Below are positions 33,360 to 45,885 of a stretch of 64,000 nucleotides of DNA, one piece after another. Numbering within the stretch: position 1 is the stretch's first letter; the number at the start of each line of letters is the position of its first letter. Origin of the DNA: Cacajao melanocephalus (taxonomy: Eukaryota; Chordata; Mammalia; Primates; Pitheciidae); assembly GCA_963573385.1 (NCBI GenBank), contig CAUYLG010070519.1, positions 1 to 64,000 on the forward strand, in the 5' to 3' direction. Both the position numbers and the translations under genes were made by a program. The notes beneath the pieces are model-generated. The model ran no database searches. It was not told the DNA's origin and was given only the letters and a program-made list of their open reading frames with translations.

Positions 33360-34614
33360 TAGTTTATTTGAAAGGTGATCCCAGGATACTACTAAGGGCA
33401 GGGGTAAGGAAGTAAGACAAGGAAGGGAAAAAAATCAATGAAGTGGCTGTCCATAAGCAAGTTACCATCATGAGCAGCTGAAGCTCATCCTACCAGAAAC
33501 CCCTGGGGGCTGGTGCAGATCATACACTTCAAAGGTTTTGCAGTTGAAGAGCTAAGAAGCTGAGGTATGAATCCTTCCTGCTTATCTTTGCTTAATAACT
33601 GCCTCTAGAGCAACAAGACACCACTCTTTTAGCTTCCTCTACCTGCTGGCTGGGCATGCCCCAGTGCCCAGAGGAAAACCCATAGCTGAAGGTTGGCAGG
33701 AGCTGGCAGCCAGCCAGATTCAGCACATGGCTATGACCACTAAGGAATAAGAGGGACACAGACACTACCACCAAAAGTGGGCAGGTCATGTAGATATTTT
33801 GGCACATATAGATATTTTGGCCCAGGGATGACCTTATTTATTTGATGTTGTAAAATGCTACTAGACATCTATGGAAGCACATGTAATATACTTTATACAC
33901 ATGCACACACACTTACATACACATTACGGCAAATGGTCATGGTGATGAAATGTGTATTACTCAGTAACCCATACACCAAATTAAAGGAGATGAAAGTGTC
34001 TGAAGTAATAACAATAGACTAATAAAATGAGCAAATTGTCAACTATAAGGCAGCAGGTGGGAGTCAAGAAGATTGTAGTACGATTTTTGCATTTGTATGT
34101 TATTTTTTAGGAAAACCAAAGGAATAATTTTTCATACACTTATATATATTCTGGCAGCATCCCAATTTTACTTGAAAACAAGTATATTGCCACCAGCTAA
34201 AGATGAGAATGCTACCTGGAGCTAGAATCAGAAGTGAATTTAAACTAATATTGTTAAATATATACAAAGATGCCTGTATTTAAATAGTTATTTTATAAAT
34301 ACAGATAAATGTAAGAAGAAAAGAAAGAATTTAAGAAGGGGGAAATGGCCCATATATAATTTGGGCACTCACTTTCTTAGTAAGAAGGAATATGATTTGA
34401 CAGAAATTTAAACACTGAGTCTATCACTTACCATATGCCTCTGTAAAATGGGAAGACACCACTAATTATAGTAGAACAGTCCCAGTAATTAAGAAGGTTC
34501 ACTCAGGATTATAAGTAGAAAGAGATCTGAGAAATATTTAAAAATATGTTGTGTTGAAATCACTCATTATTAATGTGAAATTAGTAATGGGACCTAGTCA
34601 GACCCTTTAAAAAG
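33360..34614. other. No recognised feature
   Basis: AT-rich, unassigned. A small direct repeat of tagatattttggc lies at 33791-33821, and a CA-rich patch at 33898-33922. No gene supported. Confidence 0.4.
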
Positions 34615-34625
34615 ATGCACAATGA

Positions 34626-34914
34626 GGCTGGGCATGGTGGGTCACACCTGTGACCCAGCGCTTTGGGAAGCTAAGGCGGGTAGATCACATGAGGTCAGGA
34701 GTTCAAGACCAGCCTGGCCAACTTGGTGAAACCCTGTCTCTAATAAAAATACAAAATTAGCCAGATGTGGTGACAGGTGCCTGTAATCTCAGTTACTCGG
34801 ATGCTGAGGCAGGAAAATTGCTTGAACCTAGGAGGCAGAGGTTGCAGTGAGCCAAGATCACACCATTGCACTCCGGCCTGGGAGACAGAGGGAGACTCCA
34901 TCTAAAAAAAAGAA
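34626..34914 (+). mobile_element. Alu, full length, with exact target-site duplication
   Basis: Forward Alu from ggctgggcatggtgggtcac to ggagacagagggagactcca and an A-rich tail. The string atgcacaatga is present at 34615-34625 and identically at 34915-34925. First of three clustered Alus with alternating orientation. Confidence 0.98.
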
Positions 34915-35002
34915 ATGCACAATGAAAAATGTATTTCCCTCCTATCTGAGGCTCACAATCATCTTCCCCAAAGATAACTGCTGCAAATGGTATTTAGGCC
35001 TT

Positions 35003-35403
35003 TGTTATGGGCTAAACTGAGTTCCCCGCAAAATTCATATGCTAATGCCTTAGCCTCCAGATCTTCAGAATATGACTTTATTTGAAGACGGAACCTTTAA
35101 AGGGGTAATTAAATAAAAACAGAGACATTGGGGTGAGCCCTAATCTAATATGAATGGCATCCTTATAAAAGAGGGGATTAGGACATATAAGAGACATCCG
35201 ACGCATGCTCCCACAGGAAAAACCATGTGGAGATGCAGAGAGGAAGTAGTCATCTGCAAGCCACAGAGAGAGGCCTCAGAAATGAAATCAACCTGGCTGA
35301 CATCTTGATCTTGGACTTCCAGCCTCCAGAACAGTAAGAAATTTGTTTTCTAAACCGCCCAGTCAGTGGTATTTTGTTAATGGCACCCCTAGCAAATTAA
35401 TAC
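35003..35403 (+). mobile_element. MLT1-type MaLR solo LTR
   Basis: Forward MLT1: tgttatgggctaaactgagt, tgactttatttgaagacgga, ggcatccttataaaagaggg, cttggacttccagcctccag, and the end cctagcaaattaatac. About 400 bp. It ends in the usual agtggtattttgttaatggc region with no internal sequence following. Confidence 0.92.
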
Positions 35404-35529
35404 GGCTTTCCTTCAAGAACTCGTCTCCACATATTCAATATACAGAGATGGTGGATAGATGGAGAGAGAGGTAGACAAAGAGATTTATGTTTACTTTTTT
35501 CTAACAAGAAAGTTAACCAACAATATAAT
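35404..35529. other. No recognised feature
   Basis: Short AT-rich interval between an LTR and an L1M. Confidence 0.4.
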
Positions 35530-35629
35530 AGTGTTCTACAGCTTGCTATTTTTACTTTACAATGTATTTTGAAAATTGTTTCAAATCAGCATATATGGAT
35601 GTATGTCATTCTGTTTGACCATCGAACAG
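35530..35629 (-). mobile_element. L1M 3' end, left part (interrupted by Alu)
   Basis: Reverse L1M: ttttactttacaatgtattt, caaatcagcatatatggatg, tatgtcattctgtttgacc. The same element continues after the Alu at about 35938. Confidence 0.7.
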
Positions 35630-35936
35630 TTTTATTTTGTTTGTTTGTTTGTTTTTGTTTTAGACACAGTCTTGCTCTGTCTCCCAGGCTGGAGTGCAGT
35701 GGTGCAATCTTGGCTCACCACAACTTCTGCCTTCTGGGTTCAAGCAATTCTCTCCCTCAGCCTTCCAAGTAGCTGCAATTGCAGATGTGCACCACCACAG
35801 TGGCTAATTTTTGTATTTTTTAAGTAGAGACGAGGTTTCACTATGTTGGCCAGGCTGGTCCGGAACTCCTGACCTCAAGTGATCATCCTGCCTCCCAAAG
35901 TGCTGGGATTACAGGCATAAGCCACCACGCCCAGCT
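35630..35936 (-). mobile_element. Alu inserted in L1M
   Basis: Reverse Alu with a (TTTG)n-like A-tail complement (gtttgtttgtttgtttttgt), then agacacagtcttgctctgtc through to accacgcccagcta. It carries several substitutions, so it is an older Alu. Second of the clustered Alus. Confidence 0.96.
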
Positions 35937-36110
35937 ACATTGTGCAGCTTTCTACTGTATGAATAAACCATAATTTATTTAGCCAGTTATGTCTGGTTAC
36001 TCATTTAGTTTCTACTCAGTCTTTAGGACAAGCCATATTATACCTCAGTCTCTACCCATATGTACAAGTAAACCTGGAGAATAAACTAGGTGAATAGCTA
36101 CATTCTATAA
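35937..36110 (-). mobile_element. L1M 3' end, right part
   Basis: Continuation of the interrupted L1M: actgtatgaataaaccataa, tttatttagccagttatgtc, ctggttactcatttagtttc. Diverges from L1 after about 36110. Confidence 0.7.
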
Positions 36111-36229
36111 AGAGGTTCTCCCAGCAGGGCAGGAGTGCATCTATTTCCCTCACCTTCACCGCCCCTGTGTACTATCAATCTTTGGGTTTGTACCTTCCTT
36201 TCATTTGACCTTCCTAGCAAGCCAGTTTA

Positions 36230-38104
<1,875 letters not shown>

Positions 38105-38335
38105 CAGTTAGACAAACCTGCAGTCAAATATTGTCTCTAGTGCTGTATGTCTTTGGGCAGTTACTTAATTTCTCTGAGCCTCAGCATCATCAGGTCCTCA
38201 CCTATAAAATGGGAATAATTATAGTACCCATTGCATGGGTTCGTGCTGAAGATAGAATTAGATGAGGAATCACACACACACACACACACACACACACCCC
38301 ACTGCCTGTCACATAATAACTCAATATAGTTATCG
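38105..38335 (+). repeat. MIR SINE with internal CA repeat
   Basis: Forward MIR: acaaacctgcagtcaaatat, gtctttgggcagttacttaa, tttctctgagcctcagcatc, ctataaaatgggaataatta, then a CA tract at 38271-38298, then the MIR 3' part cactgcctgtcacataataa and ctcaatatagttatcgctaa. The CA repeat has grown inside the SINE. Confidence 0.9.
38271..38298. repeat. (CA)n microsatellite
   Basis: About 14 pure CA units inside a MIR. Confidence 0.97.
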
Positions 38336-38644
38336 CTAATACCAAGTCATACAGATGGGCCCTTCTTCCCAGCTTTTATGCATTTTTTAAACAGAACGCC
38401 CATTTCCTTCTTTCAGGTGCTCATAAATTGCACAGGGAGGCATATTCTATCATATCAAATATCATCTTTAGCAAAAAATCCTGACCTTCTGCAATCAGTA
38501 CATCAGGACCACTTGTCTAAGGACATCAGCCTCAAATGGGAGGATTCTCTGTTAGGACAATCACACATTTGACTCTGGGAAATGTAATTAATGCACACAC
38601 AGAGGTGCAGATACTTTTGCTTTCCTCGATGGGAAGCTGAGTAG

Positions 38645-38790
38645 AAAGGAAAGAGCATTGGGCTTAGCCAGAAGAGGTGGGTTGGAGCTCTGATTCTGGT
38701 GCTGGCCAGCTCTGCACCTTGATCATCACAGTTTTTTTTGGAATGAGTTTTCTTACTGACTGCTGTTATAAGGTCTGTAAGATGAAAGGG
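38645..38790 (+). repeat. MIR SINE fragment
   Basis: The text aaaggaaagagcattgggct, ggagctctgattctggtgct follows the MIR 5' half. It then decays. Confidence 0.6.
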
Positions 38791-38854
38791 TTTGTAAAGA
38801 ACTCAGTACAAAGGAAATTTAGGGTGGATTGTTTGGATGACACAGAAAGACAGT

Positions 38855-39010
38855 GGTTTTTGAACAAACTCAGGTTGGCTTTCCTGCTTTGCCATTCACT
38901 TGCTGTGTGGTTTTTGACAAGTCACATAACGTCTCTGGTCAACCTCTGCCACCGTACCTCTAAAATGCACATAGTAATAGCTGCTCTGCTAAAGTCACAG
39001 GGCTGCTAAA
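38855..39010 (+). repeat. MIR SINE
   Basis: Forward MIR core: cattcacttgctgtgtggtt, tttgacaagtcacataacgt, acctctaaaatgcacatagt. Clear core, missing ends. Confidence 0.75.
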
Positions 39011-40450
39011 TCTCAAGCCTGAAAAAAATAAATACCAAAGAGCTTTGAACTTTAAAACAAAACTGTGGTTGTTATTTGGGGCTGTGATTCATCACAATTA
39101 GAGCATTTCTTTGGGCAGCTGTGTAGCCCATAACCCAACGAGGTAGAACAGAAAAACGAAGCCATTGCAGCCAGAAAAAGCAGGGGAAATGCCAAGACAG
39201 CAGAAGCAATTTTTCAACCCAAGGTCTGACAGAAACCCAGAACCTACGGAATTTGGAACAGGAGAGGTGGCTAGACAGTCTGCCTCTTTGTGATGGGAAG
39301 CTCACCCCTAACCTGAGGCTGCTGCCAGGAATCATGGGTGAGTACAACAGAGCACAGATCCAGGTGCTTTCCCTGAACCGGCAGCCCCGTTTTCTCAAGC
39401 TCCACAGGTGAGTTCTCTGTGGCCTCCTTCAAATGCCCAAATATCTGTACCCAGCCTGCTTGGCGAGGAGGGACCCTGCAGCCAGAGGCACAGCTGAAGA
39501 GTGTTGATCTGCACTCGCTCCCAAATAAACATCCACGGCTATTTCATTAGCCTCACATACATTTTCATCCTATCTTGATTCGTTCTGCTTCTCCAATAAT
39601 GCTGTCCTTACATTCTGCTTCAAATGCCAGGTCTAGCTAGCACACAAACATGAATTACACTGCATTCCCCAGTGTTTCCGTAAAGACAATCAGGAGCATC
39701 CTTTCTGAGAATGATAGCGGAGTAAAAAAGAAAGAAAATCTCTGAAATCATCTGACTCTCCAAGGTTTTGCTCCCAAATAAGCATTTAATTCATATTAAT
39801 TGCTGTGCTTTCCTGATGCTTCTGACAGTAAAAGGCTTTTAATATGATTCCACTGAAAAGAAAGTTTGGATGAAGCAGAGAAATGCCAGAAAGGAAAGTG
39901 GTTGTCTCTTCAAGTGCTTCTCATCCTTTTTCTTTATTTTTTTTAATGCTTACAAAACAAGGTCATGGTCAGGATAAAGGTCCATCCCACCAGGCAGACT
40001 GCCCCGCTATTTGTAGCTGCAGGATGTTGGAAAACATCTGACAAGCCCCACAGAAAGGACTATTTTCAGTGCCAAGGAGAAAGCAAAGGGCCCGAAGGCC
40101 AAATACTGCTATCTCAAAATGATGGTTATTATTTACCTATGTTAGCTACAGCTGATGTTTTTTACCTCAAGAAAACCCTGTCCTTGTGGTATTTATTGTC
40201 TTCCCACTGTGGTCCTCCTTCCTACTGTCTGTTCCCCTTGCCAGCTGGAGAAGGGACATCTGCCACTTCCCTGAATGTCTCTAGTGATCTGTTAAAGGAG
40301 GAAATAAAATGTTACCTCACCTGCAATTCCCAAATCCCAAAGGCACTGCAGCTTCAGTGCACACCCAGCAGAGGTGAATGCCCCTGGCACGAGGCTTCGA
40401 CTCCTGCACAATCTCCATTTGCATTTATCCCAGTTCCTTTAGGACTTCAT
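39011..40450. other. Single-copy DNA, partly conserved-element-like
   Basis: No repeats recognised. A strong donor match (cacaggtgagttc, GT at 39408-39409) lies at the end of a GC-richer stretch. The part 39520-39860 has enhancer-like AT-rich composition with homeodomain-type words (aagcatttaattcatattaa). The plus-strand frame 39965-40543 (192 codons) is the longest in the window but has no recognised domain and ends in a CA-rich minisatellite. Confidence 0.4.
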
Positions 40451-40500
40451 ACACACGCAGATGCACGCGCACACACGCAGATGCACATGCACACACGCAG
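40451..40500. repeat. 20-bp minisatellite, 2.5 units
   Basis: The unit acacacgcagatgcacgcgc is followed by a copy with two changes and a half copy. It encodes part of the end of an unsupported open frame. Confidence 0.93.
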
Positions 40501-40681
40501 GTCCAGCCTTGCTGTTTCAATCACCCCTTGGGGCAGAGAGTAAACCCTTCATCAAAACAAAGCTAGTCACACAGACTCTACCCTGATGCAGAATTTTCAT
40601 TGTGGACTGTCAGGAAAATGAGTTTATCAGTAAGATTCAAAGAGCTCTTGTTAGATGATGAAAGCCTTGCAAATCTAATAC
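40501..40681. other. No recognised feature
   Basis: Short unassigned interval before the L1. Confidence 0.4.
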
Positions 40682-41059
40682 TCATTTTTCTATATTCATT
40701 TTTAAGTTCTGGGGTACATGTGCAGGATGTGCAGGTTTGTTACATAGGTAAACGTGTGCCATGGTTGTTCACTGGTGCTATCAACCCATCACCTAGGTAT
40801 TAAGCCCTCCATGCGTTAGCTATTTTTCCAACACTCTCTCTCCCCACATCATACCTCCTGACAGGCCCCTGTGTGTGTTTTTCCTCTCCTTGTGTCCATG
40901 TGTTTTCATTCTTCAACTCCCACTTATAAGTGAGCACATGCTGTGTTTGATTTTCTGCTCCTGCATTAGTTTGCTGAGGATAATGGCTTCCAGCTCCATT
41001 CATGTCCCTACAAAGGACATAATCTCATTACTTTTTATGGCTGCATAATATTCCATGGT
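40682..41059 (-). mobile_element. L1 3' end (primate L1PA/L1PB type), 5'-truncated
   Basis: Reverse L1: T-rich start, taagttctggggtacatgtg, tgccatggttgttcactggt, then the ORF2 C-terminal region up to ctgcataatattccatgg. About 380 bp. It corresponds to the same part of L1 as 210-588 in opposite orientation. No clear target duplication found. Confidence 0.95.
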
Positions 41060-41659
41060 TTCATTCGCAATTTCTCAATGGCAAGGCACACAGGGCATCC
41101 AGACCAGGGGGAGTGTCTTCATTTTTGTGGACCCAGTCCTGCGGTGAGGTCTGCAGCCTCCACCTCTGCTTCTGAGCCACCAGGTTTGTGGGAGATGGAA
41201 CAGCTTCTCCAACCAGATCTCCAGGAGATTCCTGGGGAAGGGGGAGGTGGCAATCAGTCCCCACAGTGCTGAGCTTTTTTTTTCCCAAAAGAAAAAGAGA
41301 AATTGCAACTGGGAAAATGTGAATGAAGTCAGCCTTTCTCCTCAGATTCCATCATCCTGAACACCTGGAAAGATACCTAAATAAGAGGAAAGATTTTCCC
41401 TGCTATCCAAACACAATATCTGATAATGAGCCACTGAAAACACGTCTGTCTGCTTTGATCAGACCCAGAAACAACAGCTAACAACTGTTGCTCCTTCCAA
41501 AAGAGCTAAAATAATGTTTGTCATATGAATACCTGAGCCTTTAAACAGAGTCAGTGTCAGTTGACAGTTTTTAATTAAATTGCACTTCTTTTCAACATTA
41601 AAACAATTTTTTAAATGTTCTAATTATAAAAAATATGTATACTTATAAAAAATTTAATC
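41060..41659. other. Single-copy DNA
   Basis: No repeat recognised. The AT-rich part 41510-41600 (with gacagtttttaattaaattg) has a composition like conserved non-coding DNA. No gene supported. Confidence 0.4.
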
Positions 41660-41790
41660 AGTACAGCTATGAATAACATTCTTCAAATTCTCCCACCTCT
41701 GAAGACAACCACTGTAAATATTTAGGTATACATCCCTTGAGAATGTTTTTATGCATATATATATTGGTTTTAAGTAAAATAAGAACGTAT
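41660..41790 (-). mobile_element. L1M 3' UTR fragment
   Basis: Reverse old-L1 3' UTR: caaattctcccacctctgaa, acaaccactgtaaatattta, then catcccttgagaatgttttt and atgcatatatatattgg. Short and diverged. Confidence 0.55.
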
Positions 41791-41814
41791 TTGCCACATT
41801 TCTTTATTTTAGTG

Positions 41815-42005
41815 AAAAAATTGAAAGCAGCTCAATGTCCATGAGTAAGAAAATAGTAAATTAAATTCTAGGACATCCATACAGTGGAATACCTTGCAGC
41901 TACTAAAAGAAAAACAAGAGATCTATATCCACTGACAATGAAAGATGTCCACAGTGTATTTTTAAATGAGAAAAGCAAGTTGTAGAACAATGAATTTCAT
42001 TCCAA
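41815..42005 (+). mobile_element. L1M ORF2 C-terminal fragment, opposite orientation
   Basis: Forward old-L1 ORF2 end: gctcaatgtccatgagtaag, ggacatccatacagtggaat, accttgcagctactaaaaga, and gagaaaagcaagttgtagaa. Together with 41660-41790 it forms a 3'-part/inverted-upstream-part arrangement. Confidence 0.75.
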
Positions 42006-43044
42006 ATCTTAAGCATTTGCCTGTGCCTTCAGCCTGCTGCACATTCATCTTATCTCATTAATCATGATACCTCATTTTTTGTTATTTATTTTGGGTGAAC
42101 GCAACAGTTATCAATGTATTGTCTTTTAGCTACCAACCCAGCTGTCTTTGCCCTGCTTTGTGAAACTGGAACTGGACCCTGTAAACATGTCTCCTATGCC
42201 TGCTGCCTGGCCGTCGCAAGGGAAGGAGCTTCTATTTCTGATTCTGTTGTGCTTTTGTTCCTAGCAGAACAGCTTTCAGAGGACCAGTACACCAGAGGCC
42301 AAAAGTGCTCACTCTTTGAGAAGTTTTTCTGCCACTCCGCAGGACACTTCTTGCAAACCAGCTCTGACCCACCGGCACTCTACTATGAAGTTTTTGGCTA
42401 CCATTAGGCTGGCCCTGTGGACCAGCTCCAGACAACCCCCTCTTTAGTGAGCTGTTTCTACAAATTAGCCCTAGCGTGAGCCCTCTGGAAGATTTCTTCA
42501 CTGCCACTAGGCTGCATGGTCCTGTGGTAACTAATGCCTCTTCATCAAGTTCTGAAGCTTAACTTCATGGATATATGTGGGGTTGGAGACCAGATCTCCT
42601 ACGTTTTCTTTCTTGTGTTCTCTCCCTCAGCTCTAGAGATAGTGGCTCCTCTTGCTGGATTTGGTATTCCTAATGCCACAGTGCCTTCTTTTATTCCTTT
42701 TAGTAGTTAACCACATCTTAGTAGTTAATCATTTTTACATTAACTTTTCCCGGTTCAAATTACTGGTGTGATTTCTGCCTTCTCACCGTACCCTGAAAGA
42801 CAGGCTAAATATAAGAAAACAGAAGAAGAAATTCCAAAACATGAAGCATTCACTGCATATAGTATGAAGATGAGTCTTTGGGAAAATGATGACTAGAAAA
42901 TTGTTTGGCAGTTTGGAGACAAGAGTTAAAAGGCAAGTCTTGGCCTTTACAACTCAAGCATCCATTAAACTGCTCTTCGCCCTCTGTTTAAATCAATAGG
43001 CCACATGTAAAATGGATCTCTCTCAGAGTTACGAATAGAGATAG
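42006..43044. other. Possible old repeat, unassigned
   Basis: The part 42160-42560 (gaaactggaactggaccctg, ggccaaaagtgctcactctt) resembles an old interspersed element that I cannot name. The remainder is AT-rich and unassigned. Confidence 0.35.
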
Positions 43045-43322
43045 TGTGATTTTAGGTGTGTCATCCTGACTGGATTAAGGAAAACCTAGACAGCTGGCAA
43101 AGCATTATTTCTGAGTGTTCCTGTGAGGATGTTTCTAGAGGAGATTGGCATATGAGTTGGTAGACTGAGCCAGTTCCCTTAATAAGACTCTTATCATCTA
43201 TCTAATCTGTCTATCAAATCTATCTATCTAATCTATCTAATTTATCTAATCTATCTAATCTATCTGTCTATCTATATCCATATCCTCTTGATTCTGTCTT
43301 TCTGGAGAGCCCTGACTAATAG
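43045..43322 (+). mobile_element. MLT2-type ERVL LTR, internally deleted
   Basis: Forward MLT2: gtcatcctgactggattaag, gagtgttcctgtgaggatgt, ttctagaggagattggcata, and the end tttctggagagccctgacta. At 278 bp it is shorter than the usual 400-550 bp, with the middle missing. An ATCT tract lies just before its end. Confidence 0.85.
43193..43275. repeat. (ATCT)n tetranucleotide repeat, imperfect
   Basis: Runs of atct and atctaatct (for example atctatctaatctatctaat) fill about 80 bp. MLT2 LTRs often carry a simple-repeat tract at this position, so it grew from LTR sequence. Confidence 0.93.
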
Positions 43323-44173
43323 AGATAGTAAAAAAATAGGAAAGCCTTGGTGGAGGGACAGCCCTGTGGGATTTGTATCTGTTGAGAAGTCAGGAAAACA
43401 CTCATTGATTCAGATAAGCCCATGGACATGATGGACATTTTCTTTCCTGCAACCTCCTGAAAATGTGAAGAGTCCTACCCCAGTTTTGGGGAAGGACTTT
43501 GTGAAGAAAAACAATAAAAGGGGCGGGGATAGTCACACAGAATAGTCAGATTGAATGGTTAATGGCTCATGAGTGAATGCTGATGACAGGATGAGGAGAT
43601 GGACTAGAAGGATAACTGAGGCAGTTCTCAACTTTGTGGGGCAAGAAATGAAATACAGTGAAAACTAGGTGATGCACAAGCAATGACTTTTCTCCCCTGG
43701 GCTCCCTAGCACCAGAAACAGCTGGGAAGGAAGACTAGGGGGTTCCTGGCCAGGGGCTTTACTCCTGTCCACAAAGTGCCTCCATCCATGGAGCCATCAG
43801 CCTCCCCCCCATTTTAATCATATTCTCTGTTATCATCTCTTTACACTTCTTCTTCAAGCCCAAAACTTTAACCCAGGGGATGAGAATTGATCATTCTTCA
43901 TGATGTACTTTTCTAAACCCTTCAGTTTTCCTCATATTTGAAAAGCTAAGAATCTGACTCTTTTGTTCTGTGGGTTCACTGTAACCATTCCCCTGCCCCC
44001 CCACCACCACCACACCCCAGGTGATCAGACAGCCTTTTGGATATTCATGGGACAAAGAAGACAATAGATAGAAGTCATCCAATATTTTGGGTAAATATGC
44101 TTCGTAATTAAGCAACAAACCAATATACTGAGAGGTGATATAAAATAAATAGGAAAAGCATAACAAAATAAAG
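43323..44173. other. No recognised feature
   Basis: Unassigned. A C/CA-rich patch at 43995-44020 is compositional only. A minus-strand frame of 127 codons at 43891-44274 enters the hAT element and shows no domain. Confidence 0.4.
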
Positions 44174-44581
44174 ATGTAGAACAGAGGTTGGCAAGCTATT
44201 TTTTTTTTTTGTAAATTACCAGATAATAAATAGTTTAGGCTCTTCAGGTAACAAAGCAAAATGCAAAATACCATATAGATACATACACAACAAGAGAGAA
44301 CACATTTTCATTAGATTTTTTATTAACAAAATTCAAAGTATAACAATTGATAAGTATAAATTTTTGTAAAACTTATACTAATGAGAAAAATGAGATTCTT
44401 TGTTTTGGGCATAACCTTTCACTTAACTTGGGGCTCACAGTTTGTGTTTCTTATGATCAGATCAATTGCAAATGTGTATCAGTAAAGACTATTTTTAGCT
44501 TATTTGCTGTGCAAAACAACCAGCAGGCCAGACTTGGTCCACAGGCCCATAGGTTGCAGTTTATCAATCCCTGATTTAAAA
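44174..44581 (+). mobile_element. hAT-type non-autonomous DNA transposon, long form
   Basis: The element runs 44182-44573, starting cagaggttggcaagctattt and ending ttgcagtttatcaatccctg, which are imperfect inverted termini. The termini and the ccaggccagacttggtccac-type end are shared with the shorter hAT at 7184-7406, but about 170 bp of extra internal sequence is present. The flanks atgtagaa (44174-44181) and atttaaaa (44574-44581) match at 6 of 8. Confidence 0.8.
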
Positions 44582-45005
44582 TGATAATGGTATAGAAAAA
44601 AAATGTGTTTCAATGGAAAATCATTCATTATCTAGATAACCCATCAAGTTATCTGATTCTTGACTTTCATTATCTTTGAGATATTTGATAACTCTGTAAC
44701 TTGTAGGTAAGAGATAGATATGCAAATTCTATCCTTTCTGTTAGAGGTTTCACTACTCCCACTCCCTCTGTGAAGAAAAAAATAAAGTTTTGTTTCAACA
44801 TTTCTTACACCATGTAAATTTGTGTTGCTTGGCCTTCTTTATTTGAACCAGTAATTATCTCTGCCTGATTCTTCATGAATAGAATCTCTAGCATCTGTTC
44901 ATTTCTACATCTGTATGACAGTCAAGATTATTTTTCCAAAAGCATCTTTTAGCAATGGTAAGAAAGTATGACCAGTAATTCAAAGACATAACTAGTTAAG
45001 CCAAG
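44582..45005. other. No recognised feature
   Basis: AT-rich, unassigned. Confidence 0.4.
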
Positions 45006-45410
45006 TGTGTCAGTGTTCTATGTGGCCATAACAAATCACCACAAACTTAGTGGCTTAAAAGAGCAGAAGACCAACATGAGTCTCATGGGACTGGAGTCAA
45101 GGTATGTGCACAGCTGATGCCTTCTGGAACCTCCAGGAGAGCCGACATTCCTTGGCTTGGGGCCTCATCACTCCAGTCTCTGCTTCCATCATCACAGTGT
45201 TTTCACCTCTCATTCTGACTCCTCATGCTGCCTCTTACAATGACTGTTGTGATTACCTATAGCTCACCCAAATAACCCAGGATAATCTCCCCATCTCAAG
45301 AATTTTAACTAAATCACATCTACAAAGTACCTTGTGCCATATAAGGTAATCTTCACAGGTTCTAGGGACGTGGATATATTTGGGAACCCATTTTTTGGCC
45401 TAGCCTATCA
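45006..45410 (-). mobile_element. MLT1-type MaLR solo LTR
   Basis: Reverse MLT1: tatgtggccataacaaatca, ccacaaacttagtggcttaa, gccgacattccttggcttgg, cactccagtctctgcttcca, ccatataaggtaatcttcac, and the end ttggcctagcctatca. About 405 bp. One of the older MLT1 types. Confidence 0.88.
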
Positions 45411-45499
45411 AGGAAAAGCAAGAACTAGAAAATTAAAAGGCTGAGAAAGTATTAAAAAAATGTTTAGGGCTATTCATCAAGGGATTTTTTTTAAGTTGT

Positions 45500-45885
45500 A
45501 AATAAAGGAATTATCAAATAAATTATAATTTACACATCTATAACTGAAATATTAAGAACAGTTCAATGAGTTGCTTTGTTGTATATTGATAATACATTTC
45601 ATGGCAGAAAAAAATTTTTAAGATACTATAAATAACAAAAGCAATATGAACAGTGTTACTCCATTTGTGTATATTAAAAAAGAATACTATACATTAGAAG
45701 TCATGGCTAAATGAATTCTAGGTGCACCACAAACTGCTATGGTGTGTGTTTATCTCTGGAGGGGAAGGTGAGATCAGGCAGGAGCATGAAGGGGAACTTT
45801 CACTTTGTATTTACGTACTTGGGAATTATTTGAATGTTTATAATGTATTTTACATTGCATATAGTTTTTTTTAATCACACTAATG
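45500..45885 (+). mobile_element. L1M 3' end
   Basis: Forward old L1: ttatcaaataaattataatt, ccatttgtgtatattaaaaa, tgtgtttatctctggagggg, aactttcactttgtatttac. The 3' UTR order agrees with L1M. 5'-truncated. Confidence 0.75.

Noticed and set aside
39330..39412. Two strong donor-like sites (gggtgagt and caggtgagt)
   Set aside because: No convincing acceptor with an open or conserved exon upstream could be identified from sequence alone.
40451..40500. Short regularly repeated units considered as a CRISPR-like array
   Set aside because: Contiguous 20-bp minisatellite units without spacers, in a mammalian genome.
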